A DNA stretch of 64,000 nt, taken from contig JAIXWQ010000005.1 in the NCBI GenBank assembly GCA_027491195.1, forward strand, positions 23,711 through 87,710, in the 5' to 3' direction. The translations under genes and the position numbers were made by a program. This document shows positions 33,526 to 41,839 of this stretch, piece by piece. The DNA is from Cytophagaceae bacterium (GTDB lineage Bacteria; Bacteroidota; Bacteroidia; Cytophagales; Spirosomataceae). The notes beneath the pieces were generated by a model, which saw nothing but the letters and a program-made list of their open reading frames with translations, was not told the origin of the DNA and made no database searches. Within the stretch, counting starts at the first letter, position 1. Every line of letters starts with the position of its first letter.

Positions 33526-35523
33526 CTATGAAAGGAGGGCAATAAATTCGTCCTCCGAAATAATTGGTATGGATAATGAATTGGCTTTTTCCAATTTAGC
33601 TGGACCCATATTTTCCCCAGCTACGAGGTAATCTAATTTGGCAGAAATACTGGAAACGACTTTGCCGCCGTTAGCGATGATTTTTGCTTTTAACTCATCT
33701 CGTTCGAAATGGGTAAATACTCCCGAAATTACAAAACTTTTGCCTTCTAGTGCGGTCGTTTCTAAAACTATTTCGCTTATTTCTTCAGAAAATTGTACGC
33801 CTGCTTTTTTCAAACGCTCGATAATAGCCTGGTTTTCGGGGTTTTCAAAGAACGAAAGAACACTAACAGCAATGCGCTCCCCTATTTCAGGGACAGCGAT
33901 TAATTCTTCTAAATTCGCTTGAATTAGGTTTTCTAATGAATGGAATTGTAAGACTAATTTCTCGGCGATAGTGGCTCCTACGTGTCTAATGCCTAAGCCG
34001 AAAAGTACTTGTCTAAATGGAATAGACTTCGATTTTTCGATGCTAGCTAAAATGTTTTGGATCGACTTGGCTTGGAACCCCTCTAGTCCAATGAACTTCT
34101 CCGCACTTAAATCATATAAATCTGCCACATTTCTGACAATATCCTTTTCAAATAACAGATCTACTGTCTCAGTTCCTATATTCTCAATATTCAATGCCTT
34201 ACGAGCAATGAAATGTTCAATCTTTCCTTTAATCTGTGGCGGGCAGCCTGTGTCGTTTGGACAATAGTGGTTTGCTTCTCCTTCTAAGCGTATTAATTCA
34301 GTATCGCATGAAGGGCACGTGTGCGGGAAGATAAACGAAGAACCTTCTTTTCTAGCAGAGGTATCTACACCAGTTATTTTCGGGATGATTTCTCCCCCTT
34401 TTTCAATAAAAACGGTATCCCCCTCGCGTAAATCTAGACGCTCCATTTCATTCGCATTGTGAATGGAAGCGCGTTTAATGACTGTTCCTGCCAAATAAAC
34501 AGGCTCTAAATTGGCCACAGGTGTTACATTTCCGGTTCGTCCCACTTGGTAAGAAACAGAGTTAATCCGTGTTCGTGCAATTTCAGATGGATATTTGAAG
34601 GCGATGGCCCAGCGAGGAGATTTGGCCGTAAAACCTAAACGTTCCTGCTGTCCAAAATCATTTACCTTAATAACAATCCCATCCGTATTCAAGGGAAGAT
34701 CGTTTCTTTTATCTGCCCATTCTTCAATATAGGTAAGTACTTCATCGATAGAAGCGCAAACGCGGTAGGTAGGCGAAACGCTAAATCCAACCGATTTCAA
34801 ATGCTCTAAGGCTTCCGAATGGCTATTAAAGGGATTTTCATTACCTAAATAAGAATAGATAAAGCATTCCATATCCCGTCGGGCAACCTCTGCCGAATCC
34901 TGCATTTTAAAAGTACCCGACGCTGCATTACGTGGATTAGCTAAGGGTTGATCCCCTTTCGCTACCTTCTCTGCATTGATGCGATCGAAGGAAGTAATAG
35001 GCATATATCCTTCACCCCTAATTTCATAGGTCGCGGGTAAAAGAGCAGAATTCACCCGAGTAGGCAAACTTTTAATAGTCTTCACATTAGCGGTAATGTC
35101 ATCGCCTCTTGTTCCATCGCCTCTAGTTACTCCTTTTTGTAAGACGCCATTCGTATACCAAAACGACAGGGCAACCCCATCAAATTTCAATTCACATACA
35201 TATTCAAAGGACTCTCCATCTAAACCCTTTTTTACCCGCTCATCAAAATCCCTTAAATCACTTTCATTATAAGTATTTCCTAAAGAAAGCATAGGGAATT
35301 GGTGTGTAACGGATTTGAATTCTTTCGTAATGGTACCTCCCACTTTTTGTGTAGGGCTATCAGAGCGAGCAAAAAGTGGATTCTCCGTCTCTAATTTGAT
35401 TAATTCAGCTAATAATTGATCGAAAGCCTGATCCGAAATTAGACTTTCATTTCTCTGATAATAGGCCTCATTGTAAAGATTGATCTTCTCAATGAGTTCA
35501 TTCATTCGCTGATTAATATCCAT
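33526..35523 (-). CDS. ligA: NAD-dependent DNA ligase
   Basis: 665 residues, standard LigA length. Order: Ia domain (YNEAYYQRNESLISDQAFD), adenylation domain with K113 in ELKFDGVALS, OB fold, four-cysteine zinc finger (CPSCDTELI ... YCPNDTGCPP), helix-hairpin-helix region (FGLGIRHVGATIAEKL, VPEIGERIA) and a C-terminal BRCT domain (LEGKSFVISGVF). It joins nicks in replication and repair. First gene of a minus-strand run ligA-dapA-Dabb-lipoprotein. Confidence 0.96.
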   Translation of the reverse strand: MDINQRMNELIEKINLYNEAYYQRNESLISDQAFDQLLAELIKLETENPLFARSDSPTQKVGGTITKEFKSVTHQFPMLSLGNTYNESDLRDFDERVKKGLDGESFEYVCELKFDGVALSFWYTNGVLQKGVTRGDGTRGDDITANVKTIKSLPTRVNSALLPATYEIRGEGYMPITSFDRINAEKVAKGDQPLANPRNAASGTFKMQDSAEVARRDMECFIYSYLGNENPFNSHSEALEHLKSVGFSVSPTYRVCASIDEVLTYIEEWADKRNDLPLNTDGIVIKVNDFGQQERLGFTAKSPRWAIAFKYPSEIARTRINSVSYQVGRTGNVTPVANLEPVYLAGTVIKRASIHNANEMERLDLREGDTVFIEKGGEIIPKITGVDTSARKEGSSFIFPHTCPSCDTELIRLEGEANHYCPNDTGCPPQIKGKIEHFIARKALNIENIGTETVDLLFEKDIVRNVADLYDLSAEKFIGLEGFQAKSIQNILASIEKSKSIPFRQVLFGLGIRHVGATIAEKLVLQFHSLENLIQANLEELIAVPEIGERIAVSVLSFFENPENQAIIERLKKAGVQFSEEISEIVLETTALEGKSFVISGVFTHFERDELKAKIIANGGKVVSSISAKLDYLVAGENMGPAKLEKANSLSIPIISEDEFIALLS

Positions 35524-35526
35524 AAT

Positions 35527-35558
35527 CGAAATTAAAACTTAATTCATTTGGAATCAAG
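35527..35558 (-). promoter_or_regulatory. Candidate ligA promoter
   Basis: On the minus strand CTTG (35555-35558) is followed after 20 bases by TAATTTCG (35527-35534), one mismatch from TAnnTTTG. Spacing fits the Bacteroidota sigma factor. It lies three bases before the ATG, which would make the transcript essentially leaderless. Confidence 0.3.
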
Positions 35559-35585
35559 CGGGAAACAAGGTTTGGGAATATTTTA

Positions 35586-35593
35586 TACCTTTG
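35586..35593 (+). promoter_or_regulatory. Promoter -7 element of rpe
   Basis: TACCTTTG matches TAnnTTTG exactly and ends four bases before the rpe ATG (35598). With the normal distance the transcript would start at or next to the A of ATG, so rpe mRNA is predicted to be leaderless. Confidence 0.55.
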
Positions 35594-35597
35594 TCTT

Positions 35598-36260
35598 ATG
35601 AGAAATTTGATCATTGCCCCCTCGGTTTTAGCGTGTGATTTTTTGAACATTGGTTCAGAGGTACAAATGTTAAATGAATCCGCTGCAGAATGGATTCATA
35701 TTGATGTGATGGATGGGGTTTTTGTTCCTAATATCTCTTTCGGTTTTCCCGTGCTTGAGGCAATTAATAAGGTAGCAACGAAGGTTTTAGATGTTCACTT
35801 GATGATCGAAAAGCCGGAGCAATATATTGCGACTTTTGCCAAAGCAGGTGCTAAAGTCATTACCGTTCACTACGAAGCTTGTCCTCACGTTCACCGTACG
35901 ATTCAGCAAATTAAAGATGCTGGTTGTTTAGCAGGTGTAGCCATCAATCCTGGTACGCCTGTAGAAGTGTATCATGATATTATTGCTGATTTGGATTTGG
36001 CCTTAATTATGTCGGTTAATCCGGGTTTTGGAGGACAAAAATTCATCCCTAATGCTATCAACAAAACAAAACGTGTAGCTGAGATGGCTTCGAAGGCCGG
36101 AAATACCACTTTAAAGATTGAAATCGATGGTGGTGTAACGATGGCAAATGCGGCTGATTTATACCAGGCTGGCGCGGATGTTTTAGTCGCAGGTAGTTTT
36201 GTGTTCTCATCGAAAGATCCCAAGGCTACGATTGCAGAATTAGTTTCCGTAGCTAAGTAA
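35598..36260 (+). CDS. rpe: Ribulose-phosphate 3-epimerase
   Basis: TIM-barrel metal enzyme of the pentose phosphate pathway, 220 residues. IAPSVLACDF, WIHIDVMDGVFVPN (metal His and Asp), LDVHLMIEKPEQYI, MSVNPGFGGQKFI and IEIDGGVT are all in place. The epimerase connects ribulose-5-phosphate and xylulose-5-phosphate, which also links it to the xylulokinase-like gene at 51382. Followed four bases later by the OmpA-type gene. Confidence 0.96.
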   Translation: MRNLIIAPSVLACDFLNIGSEVQMLNESAAEWIHIDVMDGVFVPNISFGFPVLEAINKVATKVLDVHLMIEKPEQYIATFAKAGAKVITVHYEACPHVHRTIQQIKDAGCLAGVAINPGTPVEVYHDIIADLDLALIMSVNPGFGGQKFIPNAINKTKRVAEMASKAGNTTLKIEIDGGVTMANAADLYQAGADVLVAGSFVFSSKDPKATIAELVSVAK

Positions 36261-36264
36261 CTGA

Positions 36265-38286
36265 ATGGGCATAAGAATCTTCATCTTGTTGATTTTTATC
36301 TCGCTCCCCTCTTTGGCTCAAAAGGTCAAGTGGGCCTCCCAAATCATTTCCGTTTCCAGTGAATACAAAGATCCCCTATTAGGTAAGGAATATCGAGCTT
36401 TGCATGCCCTCGGTCGTCCTAGCAAGTTTCCAAAGATGGCTGCAAGTCCTAGTGCTTGGCAATCTATGACGCCTGATAGTCCTGATGGGGAGTATCTATT
36501 GGTTGGTTTTGATACGACGATGGCTGTAAAGCAAGTGGCCATTTTCGAAAATTCCGGTGCAGGAAGTATTATTTCTGTCGATGGTTTGGACCAAAACAAT
36601 AAAATATATCCTTTGCGTGCTTTTTCACCTGGTTACGCATTGTCTTCCTCACAAGTAACGTACATTCGTCTTCCTTCAAAGACATCATTTAAGTTAAAAG
36701 GAATCAAGATTTCCTTTAATTCACTTCGCGTGAAAGGCTATTCACAAATTGATGCCATCGGTATTTCTGATAGTGATGAACCTATCGAAAACTCCTTAAA
36801 ACTAAATTCAGATGCGAATGCGTTTCAAGCTCGGGAGAATTTAGGCAACTCCATCAATTCGAAGTTTAATGAAATCTGTCCCGTAGTCAGTCCTGATGGC
36901 CAAAAACTCTATTTTACGCGGTGGAAACACCCCGATAATTTAGGGGCAAACAAGAATCAAGATATTTGGGTGTCTAACTGGCAACCTGATCGTACCTGGT
37001 CAAAGGCCACGCTTTACCCCGCTCCCATAAATAATGACGAGAATAATGCCGTTTGTGGAATAACCCCGAATGGCAAAACCTTGCTATTAAATAATGTATA
37101 CGGGAAAGATGGTACGATGGAAAAGGGTGTTTCATTTTCTTTCTTGTTGAGGACTGGGGAATGGAGTTTCCCAAAAGCCCTAAAGATTCTCAACTTCAAG
37201 AATAAATCTGAATTCTCTGAATATACCTTAGCTCCTAATGGTAAGGTATTATTAATGACTACGGAAACGAAGGATACTTATGGTGGAAAAGATATTTACG
37301 TTTCTTTCTTAAATGGGGACGACTCTTGGTCCGAGCCTAAGAATGTTGGTTCGGTGGTGAACACTGGCGAAGCAGAGTCCACTCCTTTTATCGCTCCAGA
37401 TGGCGTTACGATGTATTTCTCGTCGAGTGGCCATGTGGGTTATGGGAACAATGATATTTTTTTATCACGTCGATTAGACGATACTTGGCAAAACTGGTCA
37501 GTACCTGAAAACCTTGGCCCTATCGTTAATACACCCCAATGGGATGGCTATTTCTCCGTTTCCGCTAAGGGTGATTACGCCTATTTCAGTTCTACAGAAA
37601 ACTCTATTGGAGCTGAAGATATTTTCCGTATTAAGATTCCTGAAAAAGCGAAGCCACTAACGTTAATTCAACTGACGGGTCAAGTGATTAATCAAAAGAC
37701 TAAAGAACCGATGGCGGCGCGCATCGTCATTAAGGCGAAAGGAAACCCTTCTGATACGCTATCTATTGACTATGATCCTTATGTGGGTGATTATAGTTTT
37801 ATGTGGCCTGCAAAAAAAGCCTTTACTGTTCAGATTAAGAAGGCAGGTTATTTCTCCAAAGTGGAGCATTTTGATTTTACTTCAGAGAAGAATTTTTTAC
37901 TCGTGAATCGAAATTTCTTCTTACAAACGGTCGAAAAGAACAAGGCTTATGCTTTTGCTAACATCAGTTTTGATCAAGGGAAATCCGATTTAAAGCCAGG
38001 CTTTGAGGCAGAATTAGAGAAGGTGATTGCTATCCTGTCTGATAATTCTCAATACACGCTTTTGTTAGAGGGACATACCGATAATCAGGGTGATTGGAAT
38101 GATAATTTGAAGCTGTCCCTAGAACGTGTTGAGAATGTAAAAGCCTACCTGGTTTCTAAAGGGGTAGACGCGAATCGTATTGAAACGAAGGGATGGGGCG
38201 GTTCTAGGCCTTTGGCAAATAACTTCGTAGAAGAAACGAGGAAGAACAACCGGAGGGTAGAATTCACGATAAAAACCGTGGAATAA
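36265..38286 (+). CDS. PD40 beta-propeller and OmpA-domain protein
   Basis: 673 residues with a signal peptide (MGIRIFILLIFISLPSLAQ) and no lipobox. An N-terminal discoidin-like part (about 25-165) precedes a WD40-like PD40 propeller (about 195-460, e.g. CPVVSPDGQKLYFTRW, ITPNGKTLLL, STPFIAPDGVTMYFSSSG). A carboxypeptidase-regulatory-like segment follows (GQVINQKTKEPMAARIVI). The C-terminal OmpA domain has FDQGKSDLKPGF, GHTDNQGDWNDN and RKNNRRVEFTI and should bind peptidoglycan. The layout is like PorE-type proteins of the type IX secretion/gliding machinery but without TPRs or a lipid anchor, so the role is open. Confidence 0.85.
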   Translation: MGIRIFILLIFISLPSLAQKVKWASQIISVSSEYKDPLLGKEYRALHALGRPSKFPKMAASPSAWQSMTPDSPDGEYLLVGFDTTMAVKQVAIFENSGAGSIISVDGLDQNNKIYPLRAFSPGYALSSSQVTYIRLPSKTSFKLKGIKISFNSLRVKGYSQIDAIGISDSDEPIENSLKLNSDANAFQARENLGNSINSKFNEICPVVSPDGQKLYFTRWKHPDNLGANKNQDIWVSNWQPDRTWSKATLYPAPINNDENNAVCGITPNGKTLLLNNVYGKDGTMEKGVSFSFLLRTGEWSFPKALKILNFKNKSEFSEYTLAPNGKVLLMTTETKDTYGGKDIYVSFLNGDDSWSEPKNVGSVVNTGEAESTPFIAPDGVTMYFSSSGHVGYGNNDIFLSRRLDDTWQNWSVPENLGPIVNTPQWDGYFSVSAKGDYAYFSSTENSIGAEDIFRIKIPEKAKPLTLIQLTGQVINQKTKEPMAARIVIKAKGNPSDTLSIDYDPYVGDYSFMWPAKKAFTVQIKKAGYFSKVEHFDFTSEKNFLLVNRNFFLQTVEKNKAYAFANISFDQGKSDLKPGFEAELEKVIAILSDNSQYTLLLEGHTDNQGDWNDNLKLSLERVENVKAYLVSKGVDANRIETKGWGGSRPLANNFVEETRKNNRRVEFTIKTVE

Positions 38287-38317
38287 AAAAAGAGGGAATT
38301 TCTCCCCTCCTTTTTAA
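38284..38317. terminator. Weak bidirectional terminator after the OmpA-type gene
   Basis: An A run and GAGGGA-type arm pair imperfectly with TCCCCTCCTTTTT, leaving bulges. It directly follows the stop of the plus-strand gene and faces the convergent AhpD-like gene. Confidence 0.5.
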
Positions 38318-38338
38318 ACTCAACCTAAAACTAATTTA

Positions 38339-38911
38339 TTATAGTAGGACGATCAAACTCTTGATGATCGCCGTTAGACGGATTGCATCTAATATTCTCG
38401 CTTCTGTCGCTCCGTGATTCTTCACCGATTGCTCATGAGAAGTTACACACATCTCACAACCATTGATGGCTGAAACCGTTAAGCTAGCTAACTCAAAGAA
38501 TTCTTTTCCTAATACCGGATTCATCATAATGGACATGCGAATTCCAGCTGGAGCCGTATTATAATATTCTTTGTCTACCATGTGCTTGAAGCGGTAGAAG
38601 ATATTGTTTGCATTTAATAAAGAAACCAAGGCATGTATTTCGTTGATTTCCGCATCTGTAGCCCCTTTTGCTAGTGCTAGTTCAGTTAGAGAGTCAATGG
38701 TTCTTGTGTGCTTTTGGTTTACGGATACGGCCAAAGCTAATAAAATAGCCTCTTTTTCCGTTAATGTTTGAGCGCGCAATGCGTTGGAAACATTGATTTT
38801 TAGATCTTTGATATAGCGGTGATCCGCAGCATCTAAGGTATCTAAAAGGTCGAACGATTCTGTAGCAGGGATATTGATCTCTGCTAATAAGTTGTCTTTA
38901 GTTTCACTCAT
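38339..38911 (-). CDS. AhpD-like carboxymuconolactone decarboxylase family protein
   Basis: 190 residues. The redox motif is GCEMCVTSHE (C152, C155, H159), the C-x-x-C-x3-H site of AhpD, a thiol protein that reduces AhpC-type peroxiredoxins. It follows the peroxiredoxin gene on the same strand, next to oxyR, so it is the probable electron donor for that enzyme. A 10-base-pair hairpin lies between the two genes, which may set their expression ratio. Confidence 0.85.
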   Translation of the reverse strand: MSETKDNLLAEINIPATESFDLLDTLDAADHRYIKDLKINVSNALRAQTLTEKEAILLALAVSVNQKHTRTIDSLTELALAKGATDAEINEIHALVSLLNANNIFYRFKHMVDKEYYNTAPAGIRMSIMMNPVLGKEFFELASLTVSAINGCEMCVTSHEQSVKNHGATEARILDAIRLTAIIKSLIVLL

Positions 38912-38926
38912 GGTGGATGAATTTAA

Positions 38927-38950
38927 TAGCCCCAGGGAATCCTGGGGCTA
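38927..38950 (-). terminator. Strong hairpin between peroxiredoxin and AhpD-like gene
   Basis: TAGCCCCAGG and CCTGGGGCTA pair perfectly (10 base pairs, GAAT/ATTC loop) in the 47-base gap. Downstream on the minus strand there is only ATTAAATT, not a T run, so it may be a partial terminator or a barrier protecting the upstream mRNA from 3' decay rather than a full stop. Confidence 0.55.
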
Positions 38951-38958
38951 AAAGATAA

Positions 38959-39507
38959 TTATAAAGTTGCGTCGCCAGCTTTCCAGTTACATGGGCAAAG
39001 CTCGTCTGTTTGTAAAGCATCTAATACACGTAATACTTCGTCTACGTTACGTCCTACTGAAAGGTCGTTTGCAGATACCCAACGTACAATACCGTCTTGG
39101 TCAGCGATATAAGTAACACGGTAAGCTACTTTCTCACCTTCTGTTAAAATACCTAATTCTTCAGCTAAGCTCTTAGAAGTATCCGCTAACATAGGGAATT
39201 TCAATCCACGTAAATCGTCGTGATCTCTTCTCCAAGCCGCGTGAACGAATTCTGAATCAGTAGATGCACCAATTAAAACCGCATCGCGATCAGAGAAATC
39301 TCCTGCACGACGGTTAAATTCAGCGATTTCTGTAGGGCAAACAAAAGTGAAATCTTTTGGCCACCAGAACATTACTAACCACTTACCGTCTTTCTTGTGA
39401 TCTTCTGAAGTAATCGTTGCGAATTCTTTTCCTTGTTCTAAAGAAACAACTGCAGTTTTTGAAAATGAAGGAAATTGACTTCCTAATCCTAATAGGTAAT
39501 TTGCCAT
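38959..39507 (-). CDS. AhpC-type 2-Cys peroxiredoxin
   Basis: 182 residues. Start chosen at MANYLLGLGSQFPSFS; the frame runs 41 codons further upstream but into the promoter region. The peroxidatic cysteine is C57 in FTFVCPTEI, and the C-terminus LCPCNWKAGD has C171 and C173 as resolving candidates. It reduces hydrogen peroxide and organic peroxides, probably recharged by the AhpD-like protein. It is divergent from oxyR and very likely its target. Confidence 0.92.
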   Translation of the reverse strand: MANYLLGLGSQFPSFSKTAVVSLEQGKEFATITSEDHKKDGKWLVMFWWPKDFTFVCPTEIAEFNRRAGDFSDRDAVLIGASTDSEFVHAAWRRDHDDLRGLKFPMLADTSKSLAEELGILTEGEKVAYRVTYIADQDGIVRWVSANDLSVGRNVDEVLRVLDALQTDELCPCNWKAGDATL

Positions 39508-39545
39508 CTTATTTGTTGGTTTATTGTTCTTGTTAAATTGTGGTA

Positions 39546-39577
39546 CAAAGATCATTCTAATTAGTGTATTAGTCAAA
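39546..39577 (-). promoter_or_regulatory. Peroxiredoxin promoter
   Basis: Minus strand TTTG (39574-39577), a 20-base spacer and GATCTTTG (39546-39553), one mismatch from TAnnTTTG. Both boxes and the spacing fit the Bacteroidota consensus. The -33 box borders the candidate OxyR site. Confidence 0.5.
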
Positions 39578-39587
39578 TCTATATTTT

Positions 39588-39601
39588 CTATATTTGTATA
39601 G
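39588..39601. promoter_or_regulatory. Candidate OxyR operator and oxyR -7 element
   Basis: CTAT-N6-ATAG is an inverted repeat (39588-39601), with additional CTAT at 39579 and ATAG at 39611. OxyR sites are built from repeated ATAG/CTAT tetramers, though the spacing here differs from the E. coli consensus. The exact -7 match TATATTTG (39589-39596) lies inside it, 19 bases before oxyR, so binding here could repress oxyR and activate the divergent peroxiredoxin. Confidence 0.45.
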
Positions 39602-39615
39602 TTTTTAATTATAGT

Positions 39616-40539
39616 ATGACCATAACCCAATTAGAGTATATTGTAGCGCTCGCTGACTTTCAAAGTTTTTCCAAGGCTGCTGATTTTTGTTGTGTTTCAC
39701 AACCTAGTTTAAGTATGCAAGTGCAAAAGCTAGAGGATGAATTAAATATGACCTTGTTTGATCGCAAGGCGAAACCTCTTGTTCCTACGGTAGAGGCGAG
39801 GGATATCATCAACAAGGCGAGAGCTATTTTAAGTGAAAGCAAATCGATCCTCTCTTTGTCCAAGGGGTGGTCAAATCAGGTGAATGGAACCGTTTCTATT
39901 GGTGTTATTCCCACGATTGCTCCCTATTTAATGCCCAAGTTTTTAGCCGATTTTCAATTGAAATATCCAGACTTGAGTATTCAGATTGCTGAAACAACCA
40001 CAGCTAACATCAAGAAAGGGATTAAGGAAGGTAAAATTGATATCGGAATTTTAGTCACACCCTTAAATGATTCGCTAATTGAAATACCGCTCTATTATGA
40101 AGAGTTATTTCTGTATTCGAATGTGTGGGAGGAAGATGGTTCAAAGTTAAAGTCAACTTTAGATCCAGCTAAATTATGGCTTTTAGAAGAAGGTCATTGT
40201 TTGTCTAGCCAAGTAAATTCGATTTGTAATTTGCCCACTGGTCCTTTAATTGGGACCAAGATGACCTACCAGACGGGAAGTATGGAGACGATTGTACGTT
40301 TAGCTGATCAGGGTTTTGGTCAAACGATCATTCCACAAATGTTCGTGGACTACCTAGATCCTAAATTGAAAGAGAAGGTATATACTTTACCTGAACCGAA
40401 GCCTGTTCGTGAAGTAGCGCTCGTTCATGCACCCTCTTATTCTAGAAAGGCCATTGTAAAGGCCTTAGAGGTCGAAATCCTCGCTCATATACCAGATTCA
40501 TGGAAACAGGCGGCAGAACGAAATATTATCCCCATATAG
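39616..40539 (+). CDS. oxyR: Hydrogen peroxide-inducible LysR-type regulator OxyR
   Basis: 307 residues. The N-terminal winged helix (ITQLEYIVALADFQSFSKAA, then QPSLSMQVQKLEDEL) is followed by the sensor domain. LLEEGHCLSSQVNSIC carries C195 and C204 with the same eight-residue spacing as C199 and C208 of E. coli OxyR, so the disulfide switch should work. It is divergent from the peroxiredoxin gene across 108 bases. Its 3' end overlaps the convergent MFS gene by 14 bases. Confidence 0.92.
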   Translation: MTITQLEYIVALADFQSFSKAADFCCVSQPSLSMQVQKLEDELNMTLFDRKAKPLVPTVEARDIINKARAILSESKSILSLSKGWSNQVNGTVSIGVIPTIAPYLMPKFLADFQLKYPDLSIQIAETTTANIKKGIKEGKIDIGILVTPLNDSLIEIPLYYEELFLYSNVWEEDGSKLKSTLDPAKLWLLEEGHCLSSQVNSICNLPTGPLIGTKMTYQTGSMETIVRLADQGFGQTIIPQMFVDYLDPKLKEKVYTLPEPKPVREVALVHAPSYSRKAIVKALEVEILAHIPDSWKQAAERNIIPI

Positions 40540-41839
40540 CCTTTGCCTTGGGGCTGAGCAATAAAGGTCTTAAGAAGACTAAACTTGCGCCAAAAACAAA
40601 AGTAAGAACCAATATACTAATGCGCATATTGCCTGTTAATTGAATAATTAGGCCAAACATAAAGGTTCCAATTACCGTCGACATTCGATCGCATACATCA
40701 TAGAAGCTGAAGTATGAGGCGGTGTCCTTCTCCCCTTTTGGGCATAACTTGGCATAAGTGGCTCTACTATTCGATTGAATTCCACCCATTACAAAACCGA
40801 TGGCAGTAGCTAATAAATAGAAATTGAATTGTGTCGTAACCGTGTAAGCATAGGCGCAAACGATTATCCAAATGAAGACAATTAAACCAAGCGCTTTAAT
40901 ATTCCCCACCCAACCAGATAAACGGGCGCAGAAATAAGCCCCAGGGATGGCCACTAATTGAATTAATAAAATCGTGATGATCAAGGCATCCTCCGGTAAA
41001 TGCAATTCCTGACTTCCGAATAAGGCACCTAAATACATCACCGTTTGAGCTCCCATATTGAATAGGAAGAAGCTCAGTAAGAAATTCTTAATTTCTTTAT
41101 TTAAGGTTACCTCTTTAAATACCTTCTTAAGTTCATTGAAACCGCCTAACCACCATTGATTGGTGTCTTTTTCCTTTGCTTTCGAATCAGGTAAGTAATG
41201 AAGTGGTATTTGTGCAAAGATTAACCACCATAAACCGACGGTTAAGAAGGAAACGCGTGCAGCCATTTCGCCTCCAATTCCGCCATACCATTCTGGTTTT
41301 AACAGCATGGTCAGGTTTTGGACTAACAATAAGACTGAACCAATGTATCCTAAGGTAAAACCTTTTGCACTAAGACGATCAAAACGGTCTGGGCTGGCAA
41401 TTTCGGGCAAAAAGCTATTGTAAAAGACCATACTTCCTCCCCAGCCAATGATTGAAAACAAGAATCCGAGTGTACCGATATAATAATGTCCTTTGCTAAA
41501 GAAAAACAAGGCGATGCAACTAAGCGATCCTAGGTAGCAAAAGAAGCGCATGAAGCTCTTCTTTGAACCTGTATAATCGGCTATTCCGGAAAGGAATGGC
41601 ATTAAAAAAGTTAGTGCTAAAAAAGCGAGTGAAATCGAATAGGAGAAAACAACTGTGTTGCTTAACTCAAAACCCAGTATATTAATAATCCCTGGTGTGT
41701 CACTTCCTAAAGTGACAGCCGCGTTTGGAAAATAAATGGGAAAAATGGCTGAAGTAATCGTTAAAGAATGAACTGAATTTGCCCAGTCGTAAAAGGCCCA
41801 GGCATTCAAAGTTTTCGGATTATTCAGCTTTAATTCCAT
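40526..41839 (-). CDS. MFS transporter of the UMF1/Atg22-like family
   Basis: 437 residues, about 12 helices. NAWAFYDWANSVHSLTITSAIFP is the typical start of bacterial UMF1 (Atg22-related) proteins, and SGIADYTGSKKSFM and GGIQSNSRATYAKLCPKGEKD are the family's cytoplasmic loops. In yeast Atg22 exports amino acids from the vacuole; bacterial substrates are unknown. One-base overlap with parC, last in the FAD dehydrogenase-Nudix-parC run. Confidence 0.8.
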   Translation of the reverse strand: MELKLNNPKTLNAWAFYDWANSVHSLTITSAIFPIYFPNAAVTLGSDTPGIINILGFELSNTVVFSYSISLAFLALTFLMPFLSGIADYTGSKKSFMRFFCYLGSLSCIALFFFSKGHYYIGTLGFLFSIIGWGGSMVFYNSFLPEIASPDRFDRLSAKGFTLGYIGSVLLLVQNLTMLLKPEWYGGIGGEMAARVSFLTVGLWWLIFAQIPLHYLPDSKAKEKDTNQWWLGGFNELKKVFKEVTLNKEIKNFLLSFFLFNMGAQTVMYLGALFGSQELHLPEDALIITILLIQLVAIPGAYFCARLSGWVGNIKALGLIVFIWIIVCAYAYTVTTQFNFYLLATAIGFVMGGIQSNSRATYAKLCPKGEKDTASYFSFYDVCDRMSTVIGTFMFGLIIQLTGNMRISILVLTFVFGASLVFLRPLLLSPKAKAIWG

